From positions 11,815 through 29,001 of the forward strand of contig DIKJ01000014.1 in the NCBI GenBank assembly GCA_002424525.1: DNA of 17,187 nucleotides, written 5' to 3'. The translations under genes and the position numbers were made by a program. The notes under the pieces are model-generated. The model was not told the DNA's origin, searched no databases, and was given only the letters and a program-made list of their open reading frames with translations. This DNA is from Bacteroidales bacterium UBA5621. GTDB taxonomy: Bacteria > Bacteroidota > Bacteroidia > Bacteroidales > VadinHA17. Each line of letters opens with the position of its first letter. Positions within the stretch are counted from its first letter, which is position 1. Shown here one piece after another: positions 8,857-16,945 of this stretch.

Positions 8857-8880
8857 TCCCGTTTAATTCATTAGTGCCTG

Positions 8881-11800
8881 TTACCGCTCCTGCTCCAGCG
8901 CTTTGGTCGTCCTGCCGATCAGATGTTCCACTGAATCCAGGAATCTCTTGAGGAGCCTGAAATAGAGAACCAGATAGAGTATTGCGGCTATTAACCATAA
9001 GACAATTGTATTAACCACAAACGTGCTTGCCTGCAACCTGAAAAGGTTCTTCGCAGGCGCATAGAAATGTGCTTTTATGAATTTTGGATTAGGATCCATG
9101 AAAACTGGTTCCAGTTTCTGGACTATCTCTCCGTTGAATACAATTATTTTCTGCGTTTCGTTTTTGGCAAGCACGAATTCCTCAAGAGAGAGGTTGTAAT
9201 GGTCATCCCTGAGCTTCTGAAAGGCCTCTTTATCCTCGTTTTCATATCGGGTGACTATGGCGTCTTTCAAGTTGTTGGCATTATTATAATACGCCACATA
9301 ATATCTCCTGACGCGTTCAATATATGTAAGGGCATCTTTCACAACATCAGGAGTTACCTTTTCAGGAGTCAGATAATCAGTGTATTCGAACGTGATGTCA
9401 GGCAGTAAACGTGTCTCCTTCCTGATTTCATTCTGAACAACCAGCAGATTATCGGCAAAATCTACCTCTCTCGAACCAGTCGAAAGGTCACTGAGAGTGT
9501 TTTCAAGATAACCCTTAAGTTTTGCATTCCAGTAATCCTTCTTGAATTTCGCCCGGCTCATGGCCTTGTCGTAAGTGTAAAACTCCTTTTCATATTTATT
9601 GTTCATGAACTGGTATACCGACAGCGCTTCATATCCCCAGCGTGCGGTGAATATTTCACCGTAAACCGGTATGGTGACAGGGGAGGAGATGGTAGGGTTG
9701 AGCTTCTCAAACTTTACAAGGATACCGCTAAGTATGATCTGTGGAATTACGAGAAAAGGGATCAATATATAGATGGTTACCACAGCTTTAAAACTGTCGG
9801 ATATGACAAGCCCCATAATATTGGCCGATGCCCAGCATGAAAACAGGATCAGCCAGTACTGGAACATCATTCCCTTGATGCCAGTAATTGAGTTTCCAAC
9901 AATTACAAAGGTAAATGCCTGAACTGCAGATATAAGGAACAATACGAGCACTTTGGACGTAAGATAACTGTTCCAGCTCAGGTTAAGAAACGCTTCGCGT
10001 TTCAGTATCTTTCGGTCCTTGATGATCTCCTCGGCACTGACTGTAAGGCCCATGAAGATGGCAACTATTACCGACATGAATATGTATACCGGAAGATTGC
10101 TGTTTTCATACAGGGTATACCGGGGATTCTTTACACTCTCGTCAAAATACCTAATGAGAAATGCGAGGAAGAAAGCAAGCACCGGGGCCTCCAGCAGAGT
10201 TATCAGAAGGTATTGGACGTCAGAGATCTTTGAGAGGATATCGCGTTTAACAAAGACTGTTATCTGCTTCAGCTTGCCGGGAGTTCTGAAGTTTATCTCA
10301 GGTATGGCACCCCCCTCCTCAAGTGCTTCTGCTTTTTCATCAGCTTTATAGAGGGCGTTCCAGTCCTCGGGAGAGATCCTGCGTGTATCAGTAGGTTTTC
10401 CACTTTCAGTAAAAACCCTGGTCTCTACAATATTGAAAATCTGTTCTGGATTCACGTTGCCGCAGACACGGCACTCGCTTTCATTGTAGTCTGCCTGTTC
10501 GATCTTTCTTTTGAAATACTCTATTGATTCGACAGGATTTCCGTTATAGATCATAAAACCGCCGGTATCGAGGATAATAAGCTTGTCGAACATCTTAAAG
10601 ATATCGGAGGAAGGCTGATGGATGACGATAAACAGCAGTTTCCCTTTTGTAGTAAGGTCTTTCAGCAGATCGAGAATGTTTTCAGAGTCGCGCGATGAGA
10701 GCCCTGAGGTAGGCTCATCAAGAAACATAATGGCCGGCTCGCGGATAAGCTCCAGCGAGATGTTAAGCCTTTTTCTCTGGCCTCCGCTGATTTTCTTGTT
10801 TAAAGGGCTTCCGACTTTCATGTCCCTTATCTCATTGAGCCCAAGATTCCTGAGAACATTATCCACCCTCAGAATGGTCTCCTCCTCAGTCAGATTATCG
10901 AAGCAGAGTTTTGCGTTATAATAGAGGTTTTCAAAAACAGTCAGTTCTTCGATCAGCAGGTCATCCTGTGACACATAGCCTATGAGCCCCTTCAATTTGT
11001 CGCCATCGTGGTGTATGCTGATGCCGTTAATAAGCACTTCGCCGCTATCGGGAGGATTGGTTCCGTTCAGAACACTCATAAGAGTTGACTTCCCGGCACC
11101 ACTCGCACCCATTATACCCACCATTCTGCCCGACTCGCTTCTAAAGCTCATTTCGTGTATTCCCATCTGTCCGCTCTTGAACCGGTATTCAAGATTATTC
11201 ACCTCGTAAACAACCCGGGAGGCCTTAAACTCCTCCTTGAGGAACTGCATGGTCACATCCCAGTAGTATATCGGTGTTATTTTGTATCCCTTAACGGAGG
11301 ATCCCTGCCCGAAAGGATAGACTTTGTTCACATGCAGGAGCTGTCCGTTCATGGTGAGTTCTCCTGATCCGCTGAATCTCAGGAAGTACATTTTTACCGA
11401 GGGAATGAACAGGATCCATAACTGCCCCCTGAACTGCTCTTTAAAGGCAACCTTTAAATCCTGCTTCTTCATAACCCTGTCGCCGGTTATCAGAAGGATA
11501 TTTTGCGATTCAGGTATCTGAGAGAAGGGATTGAGGACAAACTTCTCAATAAGTTCGTACTCTTCGGGGGTAATATTAAGGCCCTCTGCAAGGGTGCTTA
11601 TAAATCCCAGTTCAAGCTGGCTGACCCGTTCCTCACCCGACTTGCAGAATTCAAGCGCCTGGATTACAACCACTATCCTCTGTGCCTGATCAAGCTGGCC
11701 CTGTTCGTTTATTTCGTTGCACAGTTTCCTTATCCTTATAGCGATGGCACCTTCACGCCTCTCCTCACTGCTTTTTTCCATCTTCTTGCGTGCTTCGACA

Positions 11801-11961
11801 AAAGCAATATCGTAGGCGGTGAGATATTTGGTCACAAGCTCCTGGTTAAGCAGATGTTTAAGGAAAGCCTCAACAACACCCCGCCTTTCGCGGTCGTTGA
11901 TCTGGGGTTTCCCGATTATGGCAAACAACTGCATCAGTGTCTCGAGGATCTTCTCACTCAT
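8881..11961 (-). CDS. Large ABC transporter fusion: TerB-like N-terminus, ABCG-like ATPase and membrane domain
   Basis: This 1026-residue protein joins several parts. Residues 1-145 are helical and resemble the TerB fold (LMQLFAIIGKPQINDRER, ITPEEYELIEKFV). About 155-235 is a beta-rich segment perhaps related to FHA-like domains. The ATPase covers about 250-480 with Walker A GASGAGKST (285-293), signature ISGGQRKR (391-398), Walker B IMFLDEPTSG (411-420) and H-loop His448, the ABCG/White pattern. CRVCG at 497-501 could be a metal or redox site. Membrane segments fall near 584-606, 624-641, 667-689, 701-720, 726-750 and 983-1003, with a charged segment of about 230 residues between the last two. 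As a half-transporter it likely dimerises. The substrate is unknown. It is divergent from clpB and convergent with siaC. Confidence 0.88.
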   Translation of the reverse strand: MSEKILETLMQLFAIIGKPQINDRERRGVVEAFLKHLLNQELVTKYLTAYDIAFVEARKKMEKSSEERREGAIAIRIRKLCNEINEQGQLDQAQRIVVVIQALEFCKSGEERVSQLELGFISTLAEGLNITPEEYELIEKFVLNPFSQIPESQNILLITGDRVMKKQDLKVAFKEQFRGQLWILFIPSVKMYFLRFSGSGELTMNGQLLHVNKVYPFGQGSSVKGYKITPIYYWDVTMQFLKEEFKASRVVYEVNNLEYRFKSGQMGIHEMSFRSESGRMVGIMGASGAGKSTLMSVLNGTNPPDSGEVLINGISIHHDGDKLKGLIGYVSQDDLLIEELTVFENLYYNAKLCFDNLTEEETILRVDNVLRNLGLNEIRDMKVGSPLNKKISGGQRKRLNISLELIREPAIMFLDEPTSGLSSRDSENILDLLKDLTTKGKLLFIVIHQPSSDIFKMFDKLIILDTGGFMIYNGNPVESIEYFKRKIEQADYNESECRVCGNVNPEQIFNIVETRVFTESGKPTDTRRISPEDWNALYKADEKAEALEEGGAIPEINFRTPGKLKQITVFVKRDILSKISDVQYLLITLLEAPVLAFFLAFLIRYFDESVKNPRYTLYENSNLPVYIFMSVIVAIFMGLTVSAEEIIKDRKILKREAFLNLSWNSYLTSKVLVLFLISAVQAFTFVIVGNSITGIKGMMFQYWLILFSCWASANIMGLVISDSFKAVVTIYILIPFLVIPQIILSGILVKFEKLNPTISSPVTIPVYGEIFTARWGYEALSVYQFMNNKYEKEFYTYDKAMSRAKFKKDYWNAKLKGYLENTLSDLSTGSREVDFADNLLVVQNEIRKETRLLPDITFEYTDYLTPEKVTPDVVKDALTYIERVRRYYVAYYNNANNLKDAIVTRYENEDKEAFQKLRDDHYNLSLEEFVLAKNETQKIIVFNGEIVQKLEPVFMDPNPKFIKAHFYAPAKNLFRLQASTFVVNTIVLWLIAAILYLVLYFRLLKRFLDSVEHLIGRTTKALEQER

Positions 11962-12035
11962 TGCTTATCGGATGGGTTACAGGCAAGGTTTAAGGCCTTG
12001 AAATTAACTATTTGATCTAAATATTCCTAATATTG

Positions 12036-12062
12036 TTGAAAATGAGTGCGGATCCCCATTTA
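12036..12062 (+). promoter_or_regulatory. Sigma-32 (RpoH)-like heat-shock promoter upstream of clpB
   Basis: GTTGAA (12035-12040) is followed by 13 bp and then CCCCATTTA (12054-12062). The classical E. coli sigma-32 consensus is CTTGAA, 13-17 bp, CCCCATTTA; the site matches at 14 of 15 positions with allowed spacing and lies upstream of a classic sigma-32 target gene. The predicted start would be near 12069, giving a leader of about 120 nt. No Bacteroidota TAnnTTTG element is visible in this gap. RpoH is not typical of Bacteroidota, so the match may reflect another sigma factor or chance. Confidence 0.5.
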
Positions 12063-12083
12063 CAGGCTGACCGGGGGTTGTTT

Positions 12084-12096
12084 TGCCATTATGGCA
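12084..12096. repeat. Perfect inverted repeat in the clpB leader
   Basis: TGCCAT and ATGGCA flank one T, a 6+1+6 perfect palindrome about 95 bp upstream of the clpB start and about 20 bp after the predicted promoter. It could be an operator for a dimeric regulator of clpB or of the divergent ABC gene. No known regulator site is recognised. Confidence 0.45.
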
Positions 12097-12168
12097 TGGC
12101 AGGCTTTAACGCAAATGTCAAAAAGGCAAATAATTATGATCAGAAACAGATGGCAGGAAATTTGTCCG

Positions 12169-12186
12169 ATACTGCATAAACAGTAT
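12169..12186 (+). promoter_or_regulatory. Hairpin just upstream of the clpB start codon
   Basis: ATACTG and CAGTAT form a perfect 6-bp stem around the loop CATAAA, extendable by one G-U pair. It ends 4 nt before the clpB ATG. In a leader without a Shine-Dalgarno it would occupy the ribosome landing region. Its A/U-rich stem would be only marginally stable. A regulatory role is inference. Confidence 0.4.
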
Positions 12187-12190
12187 TAGA

Positions 12191-14788
12191 ATGAGTTTGA
12201 ATAACTTTACAATAAAGGCACAGGAATCAGTCAACCAGGCTTTCAATCTTGCATCGTCGCTGGGACAACAGGCTGTTGAGTGTGCCCATCTTTTTCAGGG
12301 AGTGGCCACTCAGTCGGAAAGTGTCATAAGCTGGCTTTTAAGCAAATCCGGAGTTGACGGGAACGCTGTAATGAAAAGTATCAGGAGAGTGATAGAAACG
12401 TATCCGAAGGTCACAGGAGCAGAAAATTATCTTTCACCGTCAGCCTCTGAGGCTTTACGGAAAGCAGACGACCATGCTGCAGCAATGAAGGATAAATTCG
12501 TTACATCGGAACATATTCTGATGGGTATTCTCGAAACCAACGACGTAACATCTCAGATCCTTAAAGATCATGGTGTTACTATGAAAAGGCTTAAATCTGC
12601 CGTCTCTGAGCTGAGAAAAGGCGCATCAGTCGAGACTCAATCATCCGAAGAGACTTTCAACTCTCTTGGAAGGTATGCAATAAACCTGAACGAGAGGGCA
12701 AGGTCGGGGAAACTTGACCCTGTTGTCGGAAGGGACGATGAGATACGCAGGATATTGCAGATACTCACACGCAGGACAAAGAACAATCCGATAATGATCG
12801 GAGAGCCCGGAGTCGGCAAGACTGCAATAGCCGAGGGAATTGCCCACAGGATAATTCGCGGGGATGTGCCGGAGGACCTGAAATCGAAGATCATTTATTC
12901 CCTCGACATGGGAGCACTGATCGCAGGGGCCAAATATAAGGGAGAGTTCGAGGAGAGGCTTAAGGCTGTGGTGAATGAAGTGGTCTCATCCGACGGGGAG
13001 ATCGTCCTGTTCATCGACGAGATCCATACACTTGTGGGAGCCGGTAAATCTGAGGGTGCAATGGACGCTGCAAATATACTTAAGCCGGCTCTTGCCCGTG
13101 GCGAACTCCGGGCAATTGGAGCGACAACCCTTAACGAATACCAGAAATACTTTGAAAAAGACAAGGCTCTCGAGAGAAGGTTTCAGACTGTTATGGTTGA
13201 TGAGCCCGACAGAGAGGATACCATTTCTATCCTTCGGGGCATACGCGAGAAATACGAAACACACCACAAAGTCATAATCAGGGACGAGGCACTCATCGCT
13301 GCAGTGGATCTGTCGACAAGATACATAACCGACAGGTTCCTTCCGGATAAGGCAATTGACCTTATAGATGAGGCGGCATCGAGGCTCAGGCTTGAGATGA
13401 ATTCAATACCCGAGGAGATTGATGAGGCAAACCGGGGCATAACGCGTCTCGAGATCGAGAAGGAAGCTGTGAGACGCGACGGAGACAAGGCAAAAGAGGA
13501 GGTTATATCGCGTGAGCTTGCAGATCTGCAGGCTAGGAGAGATGAACTTAAGAGCTCATGGATAGCGGAAAAGGAGATGATCGGAAAGGTGCAGGAGAAG
13601 AAGGAGGCTGCCGAACTGCTGAAGCATGAAGCAGAAGAGGCTGAAAGGCAGGGCGATTACGGGAGAGTGGCGGAAATACGCTATGGCAAGGTGATCAGCC
13701 TCGAGAAGGAGATCGAGGCGCTGAAAGAGATGATAGAAAAGAAACGAAGCAAGGGTTCGCTCATACAGGAGGAGGTCAGGTCGGAGGATATCGCTTCGAT
13801 AGTCTCTAAATGGACCGGTATACCCCTTTCACGAATGCTCGAAAGCGAGAAGGAGAAACTACTGAAGCTGGAGGAGGAGCTTCATAAGAGAGTGGTCGGG
13901 CAGGATGAGGCCATCAGCGCCGTGGCCGACGCTGTGAGGAGGTCACGGGCAGGACTGCAGGACCATAAAAGACCGGTCGGCTCATTTATCTTTATCGGTA
14001 CAACCGGCGTGGGAAAGACTGAACTTGCACGGGCTCTCGCTGAGGTGCTGTTCAACGACGAAAATCTCATGACTCGCATAGATATGTCGGAGTACCAGGA
14101 GAGACATTCAGTCTCGCGACTGATAGGAGCACCCCCGGGATATATCGGGTATGAGGAGGGCGGACAGCTGACCGAGGCCGTCAGACATAAACCATATTCA
14201 GTTGTTTTGCTTGATGAGATTGAAAAAGCCCATCCCGATCTGTTTAACCTCCTTCTTCAGGTACTTGACGACGGCAGGCTCACCGACAATAAAGGGCGCA
14301 CCGTTAATTTCAGGAATGTGATCATCATTATGACGTCCAACCTGGGATCAGACATTATCCGCGACAGGATGGATGAATGGAACAACACTATACCCGAACA
14401 CGAAGAGGAACTCCTTCGCAATGAAATACTTATGCTTCTCAGAAAATCGCTCAGACCGGAGTTCCTTAACAGGGTGGATGAGATCGTCATGTTCCGCCCG
14501 CTAACAACAGGACAGATCGGTGAGATCGTCAGGATTCAGCTTCAGGGGATAAAGAGTATACTTGTGAAGAATAATATGGGACTGGAGGTAACTGAAGAGG
14601 CAATAGAGTGGCTGACAGAGCGCGGTTATGATCCCCAGTCAGGGGCCAGACCCGTCAAAAGGCTTATACAGAAGGAAATTGTCAATGCGTTGTCAAGGGA
14701 AATCATAGCAGGAAGGATAACGAAAGATGATGTGATAACCCTTGATGTTAAAGACGGACAGCTCTGTTTTATCAGCGACAGGGTATGA
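12191..14788 (+). CDS. clpB: ClpB ATP-dependent disaggregase (Hsp100)
   Basis: ClpB is a hexameric AAA+ chaperone that threads aggregated proteins through its pore with DnaK/DnaJ/GrpE. The 865 residues match full-length ClpB. The N domain is about 1-145. NBD1 has Walker A GEPGVGKT (204-211), Walker B VLFIDE (272-277), pore loop [10 protein letters not shown] and arginine fingers near 329-330. The coiled-coil middle domain spans about 400-525 and separates ClpB from ClpA and ClpX. NBD2 has Walker A GTTGVGKT (603-610), pore loop GYIGYEEGG (650-658) and Walker B VVLLDE (671-676). There is no ClpP-binding tripeptide of the ClpA kind that I can see. The leader carries a sigma-32-like promoter match and two small inverted repeats. 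The stop lies 7 bp from that of the convergent STAS gene. Confidence 0.97.
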   Translation: MSLNNFTIKAQESVNQAFNLASSLGQQAVECAHLFQGVATQSESVISWLLSKSGVDGNAVMKSIRRVIETYPKVTGAENYLSPSASEALRKADDHAAAMKDKFVTSEHILMGILETNDVTSQILKDHGVTMKRLKSAVSELRKGASVETQSSEETFNSLGRYAINLNERARSGKLDPVVGRDDEIRRILQILTRRTKNNPIMIGEPGVGKTAIAEGIAHRIIRGDVPEDLKSKIIYSLDMGALIAGAKYKGEFEERLKAVVNEVVSSDGEIVLFIDEIHTLVGAGKSEGAMDAANILKPALARGELRAIGATTLNEYQKYFEKDKALERRFQTVMVDEPDREDTISILRGIREKYETHHKVIIRDEALIAAVDLSTRYITDRFLPDKAIDLIDEAASRLRLEMNSIPEEIDEANRGITRLEIEKEAVRRDGDKAKEEVISRELADLQARRDELKSSWIAEKEMIGKVQEKKEAAELLKHEAEEAERQGDYGRVAEIRYGKVISLEKEIEALKEMIEKKRSKGSLIQEEVRSEDIASIVSKWTGIPLSRMLESEKEKLLKLEEELHKRVVGQDEAISAVADAVRRSRAGLQDHKRPVGSFIFIGTTGVGKTELARALAEVLFNDENLMTRIDMSEYQERHSVSRLIGAPPGYIGYEEGGQLTEAVRHKPYSVVLLDEIEKAHPDLFNLLLQVLDDGRLTDNKGRTVNFRNVIIIMTSNLGSDIIRDRMDEWNNTIPEHEEELLRNEILMLLRKSLRPEFLNRVDEIVMFRPLTTGQIGEIVRIQLQGIKSILVKNNMGLEVTEEAIEWLTERGYDPQSGARPVKRLIQKEIVNALSREIIAGRITKDDVITLDVKDGQLCFISDRV

Positions 14789-14795
14789 TGCCGTA

Positions 14796-15131
14796 TTATC
14801 TGAAAGATTTAATGCACTCCTCCATGTCGTCAAAAATCTCAAAGACGGTATGCAGGTGCAGGGCCTGAAACAGCTCCTTTACCCGCGGCTCGAGATTGAC
14901 AAACTTAAGGGTACCGTAATTGTTCCTTGCGGCTTTGTTCATGGAAAGGAAGGATGCAAAGCCGGAACTGTCTATATAATCGACACCTCCGAGATCAACG
15001 ACCACTTTTGAATTGGGTGTGTCAAATTCCTTGCTGACCCCTTCCCTGATCTCGTCGATAACGGTGGCATTTATCTTGTTGACTGAGAAGGATATAATAT
15101 CAATCTTGTTTCTTTTTTCAATATTGATCAT
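14796..15131 (-). CDS. STAS-domain protein (second paralogue), Hpt partner
   Basis: This 111-residue STAS domain has YIDSSGFASFL at 52-62; Ser55 is at the phospho-acceptor position. It is a distant paralogue of the STAS protein encoded at 2022-2366: same fold and motif, but otherwise little identity by eye. It is the second gene of a minus-strand pair, starting 12 bp after the Hpt gene stop, so the two are very likely cotranslated. It converges on clpB with a 7-bp gap and no room for an independent terminator. Known STAS proteins switch between anti-sigma kinases and other partners; no such kinase, PP2C phosphatase or sigma factor is in this window, so the partner is unknown. Confidence 0.88.
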   Translation of the reverse strand: MINIEKRNKIDIISFSVNKINATVIDEIREGVSKEFDTPNSKVVVDLGGVDYIDSSGFASFLSMNKAARNNYGTLKFVNLEPRVKELFQALHLHTVFEIFDDMEECIKSFR

Positions 15132-15143
15132 TTCAGTCAGGTT

Positions 15144-15494
15144 TTAAAGGTTTCTTACCAAATCATCAAGTTCGGATACGGCTGCTGCCGTATCGCTTGC
15201 AAACCTCGAGATGTATGATTCATATTGTCCGGTCTCTTTCCCTTCCCTGGCCTGCAGTTCAAAGGTCTTTAAAAGGAGTGCCAGCTCATCCATCCCCATG
15301 ATGGCAACAGACGACTTTGCTTTATGAGCGAGCAGGCCGAGCGACTTAAAATCTTTTTCAAGCAACAGTGTTCTCATTTCAGTGTATATCTCAGCTACCT
15401 GCTCCCTGAACATGCTGACCAGTTCACGGATAAGTTCCTTATCACCTCCGGCCACCGTCTCAAGGTAGTCGGTCTTTATATAGTTGTAATCCAT
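15144..15494 (-). CDS. Histidine phosphotransfer (Hpt) domain protein
   Basis: This stand-alone 116-residue helical protein has the Hpt signature LAHKAKSSVAIMGM at 55-68, with His57 the expected phospho-acceptor followed by the usual Lys and small residues. Such proteins relay phosphate between response-regulator receivers of hybrid histidine kinases and final regulators. Length matches a single four-helix Hpt module with no extra domain. It leads a two-gene unit with the STAS gene 12 bp downstream. A reverse-strand TACATTTG (15543-15550) is about 50 bp upstream. No hybrid kinase or receiver protein is encoded nearby, so both donor and acceptor are elsewhere. The Hpt assignment is firm; a link to the STAS switch is inference from gene order. 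Confidence 0.87.
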   Translation of the reverse strand: MDYNYIKTDYLETVAGGDKELIRELVSMFREQVAEIYTEMRTLLLEKDFKSLGLLAHKAKSSVAIMGMDELALLLKTFELQAREGKETGQYESYISRFASDTAAAVSELDDLVRNL

Positions 15495-15542
15495 AATTGC
15501 TAAGTTTATAATAATCAGTGCCCCGGGAACTCAATCGTATAA

Positions 15543-15550
15543 CAAATGTA
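15543..15550 (-). promoter_or_regulatory. Candidate -7 element for the hpt-STAS unit
   Basis: Read on the minus strand this is TACATTTG, an exact TAnnTTTG match, about 50 bp before the hpt start. No good TTTG -33 box is found at the expected distance, so support is partial. Confidence 0.45.
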
Positions 15551-15617
15551 GTAAATTTTTCTCCTGAAAGCTATATATATACAATGATTTTATTCAATTG
15601 TGTAAAATAACGATCCT

Positions 15618-15647
15618 TTTGAAAACGGGAAATTAATGCTATTTTTA
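15618..15647 (+). promoter_or_regulatory. Candidate Bacteroidota promoter for gcvT
   Basis: TTTG (15618-15621), 18 bp, then TATTTTTA (15640-15647), which matches TAnnTTTG except for the last base. The spacing equals that of the siaB promoter. It would leave a leader of about 170 nt before the chosen gcvT ATG. Confidence 0.45.
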
Positions 15648-15826
15648 TGGAAATATATCTGAATGATTTCAGAAAGCGATCTGCGAGGCAGGAAAAGGGT
15701 CAGAGAAGGAGGGGTTGATTCTCCGGTTACGGGTATATGAGAATCGTCATTGATAATCTGCTTAATCATTGGAACCTTTACAGAGAATTCATTGACAGGA
15801 TGTACAAAAATTTTAATTCGGGAGAA

Positions 15827-16939
15827 ATGAAGAATACTGTATTCACAGAATTTCATATCCGGGCAGGAGCAAAAATGATCCCCTTTGCCGGATATAACAT
15901 GCCGGTTGAGTATGCAGGTATCACCGGGGAGCATTTAACAGTAAGGAACAGTGTGGGAGTCTTTGATGTTTCCCACATGGGCGAATTCCGTGTCCGCGGA
16001 CCGTTTGCCCCCGATTATCTGCAGTATATTACCTCCAATGATATATCATCGCTTTACGACGGCAAGGTCCAGTACTCGTGTTTCCCGAATGGCCGTGGAG
16101 GCATTGTGGATGACCTCCTTGTCTACAGGTTCGCTCACGATAATTACCTGCTTGTGGTAAATGCGGCAAATATTGAAAAGGACTGGAACTGGTGTCTGAA
16201 GCACGCTCAGCGGTTCGGGCTTAAAGAGGATGAGCACATCGTTAATGAATCCGACAACATATCACAGCTGGCCGTACAGGGACCATTGGCCATGAAAGCA
16301 ATGCAGAAGCTTACCTTAACCGGTATTGAGGAAATGGAATATTACACCTTCAGCGTAATCGATTTTGCCGGTATAAAGGATGTGATCTTTTCTGCAACAG
16401 GTTACACAGGTTCCGGAGGATGTGAGATATATGTGAGAAATGCTGACGGACCCCGGTTATGGAAAGCTGTTTTTGAAGCTGGTGAAGAGTTTGGTATCAG
16501 GCCTGTCGGGCTGGGAGCAAGGGATACCCTGAGGCTTGAAATGGGCTATTGCCTCTACGGAAATGATATTAACGATCAGACATCCCCGATAGAAGCGGGA
16601 TTGGGATGGATAACAAAATTCACTGACGGGAAGGATTTTATCGACAGGGTACTGCTCTTAAAGCAGAAAAATGAGGGTGTCGGCAGAAAGCTCAGGGGCT
16701 TTGTGATGATCGACAGGGGTATCCCGCGACAACATTATGAAGTTGTGGATAATACAGGAAATATTATTGGTGAGGTAACCTCCGGAACCATGTCACCGTC
16801 ACTGAAACAGGGAATCGGAATGGCCTGGCTGGCTAAGGGATTCTGGAAATCCGGTACTGAGATCTTCATAAGGATAAGGAACAAGGATCTTAAGGCAAAA
16901 GTGGTAAACACTCCCTTCTATAATAAAGCTGAAGATTGA
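15827..16939 (+). CDS. gcvT: Glycine cleavage system T protein (aminomethyltransferase)
   Basis: GcvT releases ammonia from the aminomethyl-lipoyl H protein and passes the methylene group to tetrahydrofolate, giving 5,10-methylene-THF. The 370-residue length from ATG 15827 is normal. Visible family blocks are [13 protein letters not shown] (17-29), FDVSHMGEF (46-54), [11 protein letters not shown] (91-101, with the conserved Asp96 near the folate/lipoyl site), [13 protein letters not shown] and [19 protein letters not shown] start at 15827 because translation then begins [16 protein letters not shown] like other Bacteroidota GcvT and a GGAG lies just upstream. In-frame ATGs at 15737 and 15800 would add unrelated residues. 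GcvH and GcvP are not in the window. A ComB-like gene follows after 6 bp. Confidence 0.95.
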   Translation: MKNTVFTEFHIRAGAKMIPFAGYNMPVEYAGITGEHLTVRNSVGVFDVSHMGEFRVRGPFAPDYLQYITSNDISSLYDGKVQYSCFPNGRGGIVDDLLVYRFAHDNYLLVVNAANIEKDWNWCLKHAQRFGLKEDEHIVNESDNISQLAVQGPLAMKAMQKLTLTGIEEMEYYTFSVIDFAGIKDVIFSATGYTGSGGCEIYVRNADGPRLWKAVFEAGEEFGIRPVGLGARDTLRLEMGYCLYGNDINDQTSPIEAGLGWITKFTDGKDFIDRVLLLKQKNEGVGRKLRGFVMIDRGIPRQHYEVVDNTGNIIGEVTSGTMSPSLKQGIGMAWLAKGFWKSGTEIFIRIRNKDLKAKVVNTPFYNKAED

Positions 16940-16945
16940 CTGCCT

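Larger units (their letters stand above)
15495..15826. other. 332-bp intergenic region between divergent hpt and gcvT
   Basis: AT-rich in its hpt-proximal half, including a short TA run (15571-15581). It contains the two promoter candidates listed separately. An open frame upstream of gcvT (from 15737) is not family-like and I treat it as leader. No tRNA, small RNA or convincing riboswitch is recognised. Confidence 0.7.

Noticed and set aside
8857..8880. Terminator between siaC and the ABC gene
   Set aside because: The 24 bp contain no stem-loop or T run; termination may be factor-dependent or lie inside the opposing gene.
11503..12015. Long plus-strand reading frame opposite the ABC gene
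   Set aside because: Antisense to a strongly conserved coding region with no recognisable domain; a shadow frame.
11962..12190. HrcA/CIRCE operator before clpB
   Set aside because: No TTAGCACTC...GAGTGCTAA pattern is present; the inverted repeats found differ in sequence and spacing.
15665..15740. Possible glycine riboswitch upstream of gcvT
   Set aside because: GAGGCAGGAAAAGGGTCAGAG faintly recalls the 3' half of the glycine aptamer, but the 5' GGAGAG partner and conserved core are missing; a covariance-model search would settle it.
15737..15826. Thirty-residue N-terminal extension of GcvT
   Set aside because: Not GcvT-like; ATG 15827 gives the family N-terminus, normal length and a nearby GGAG.
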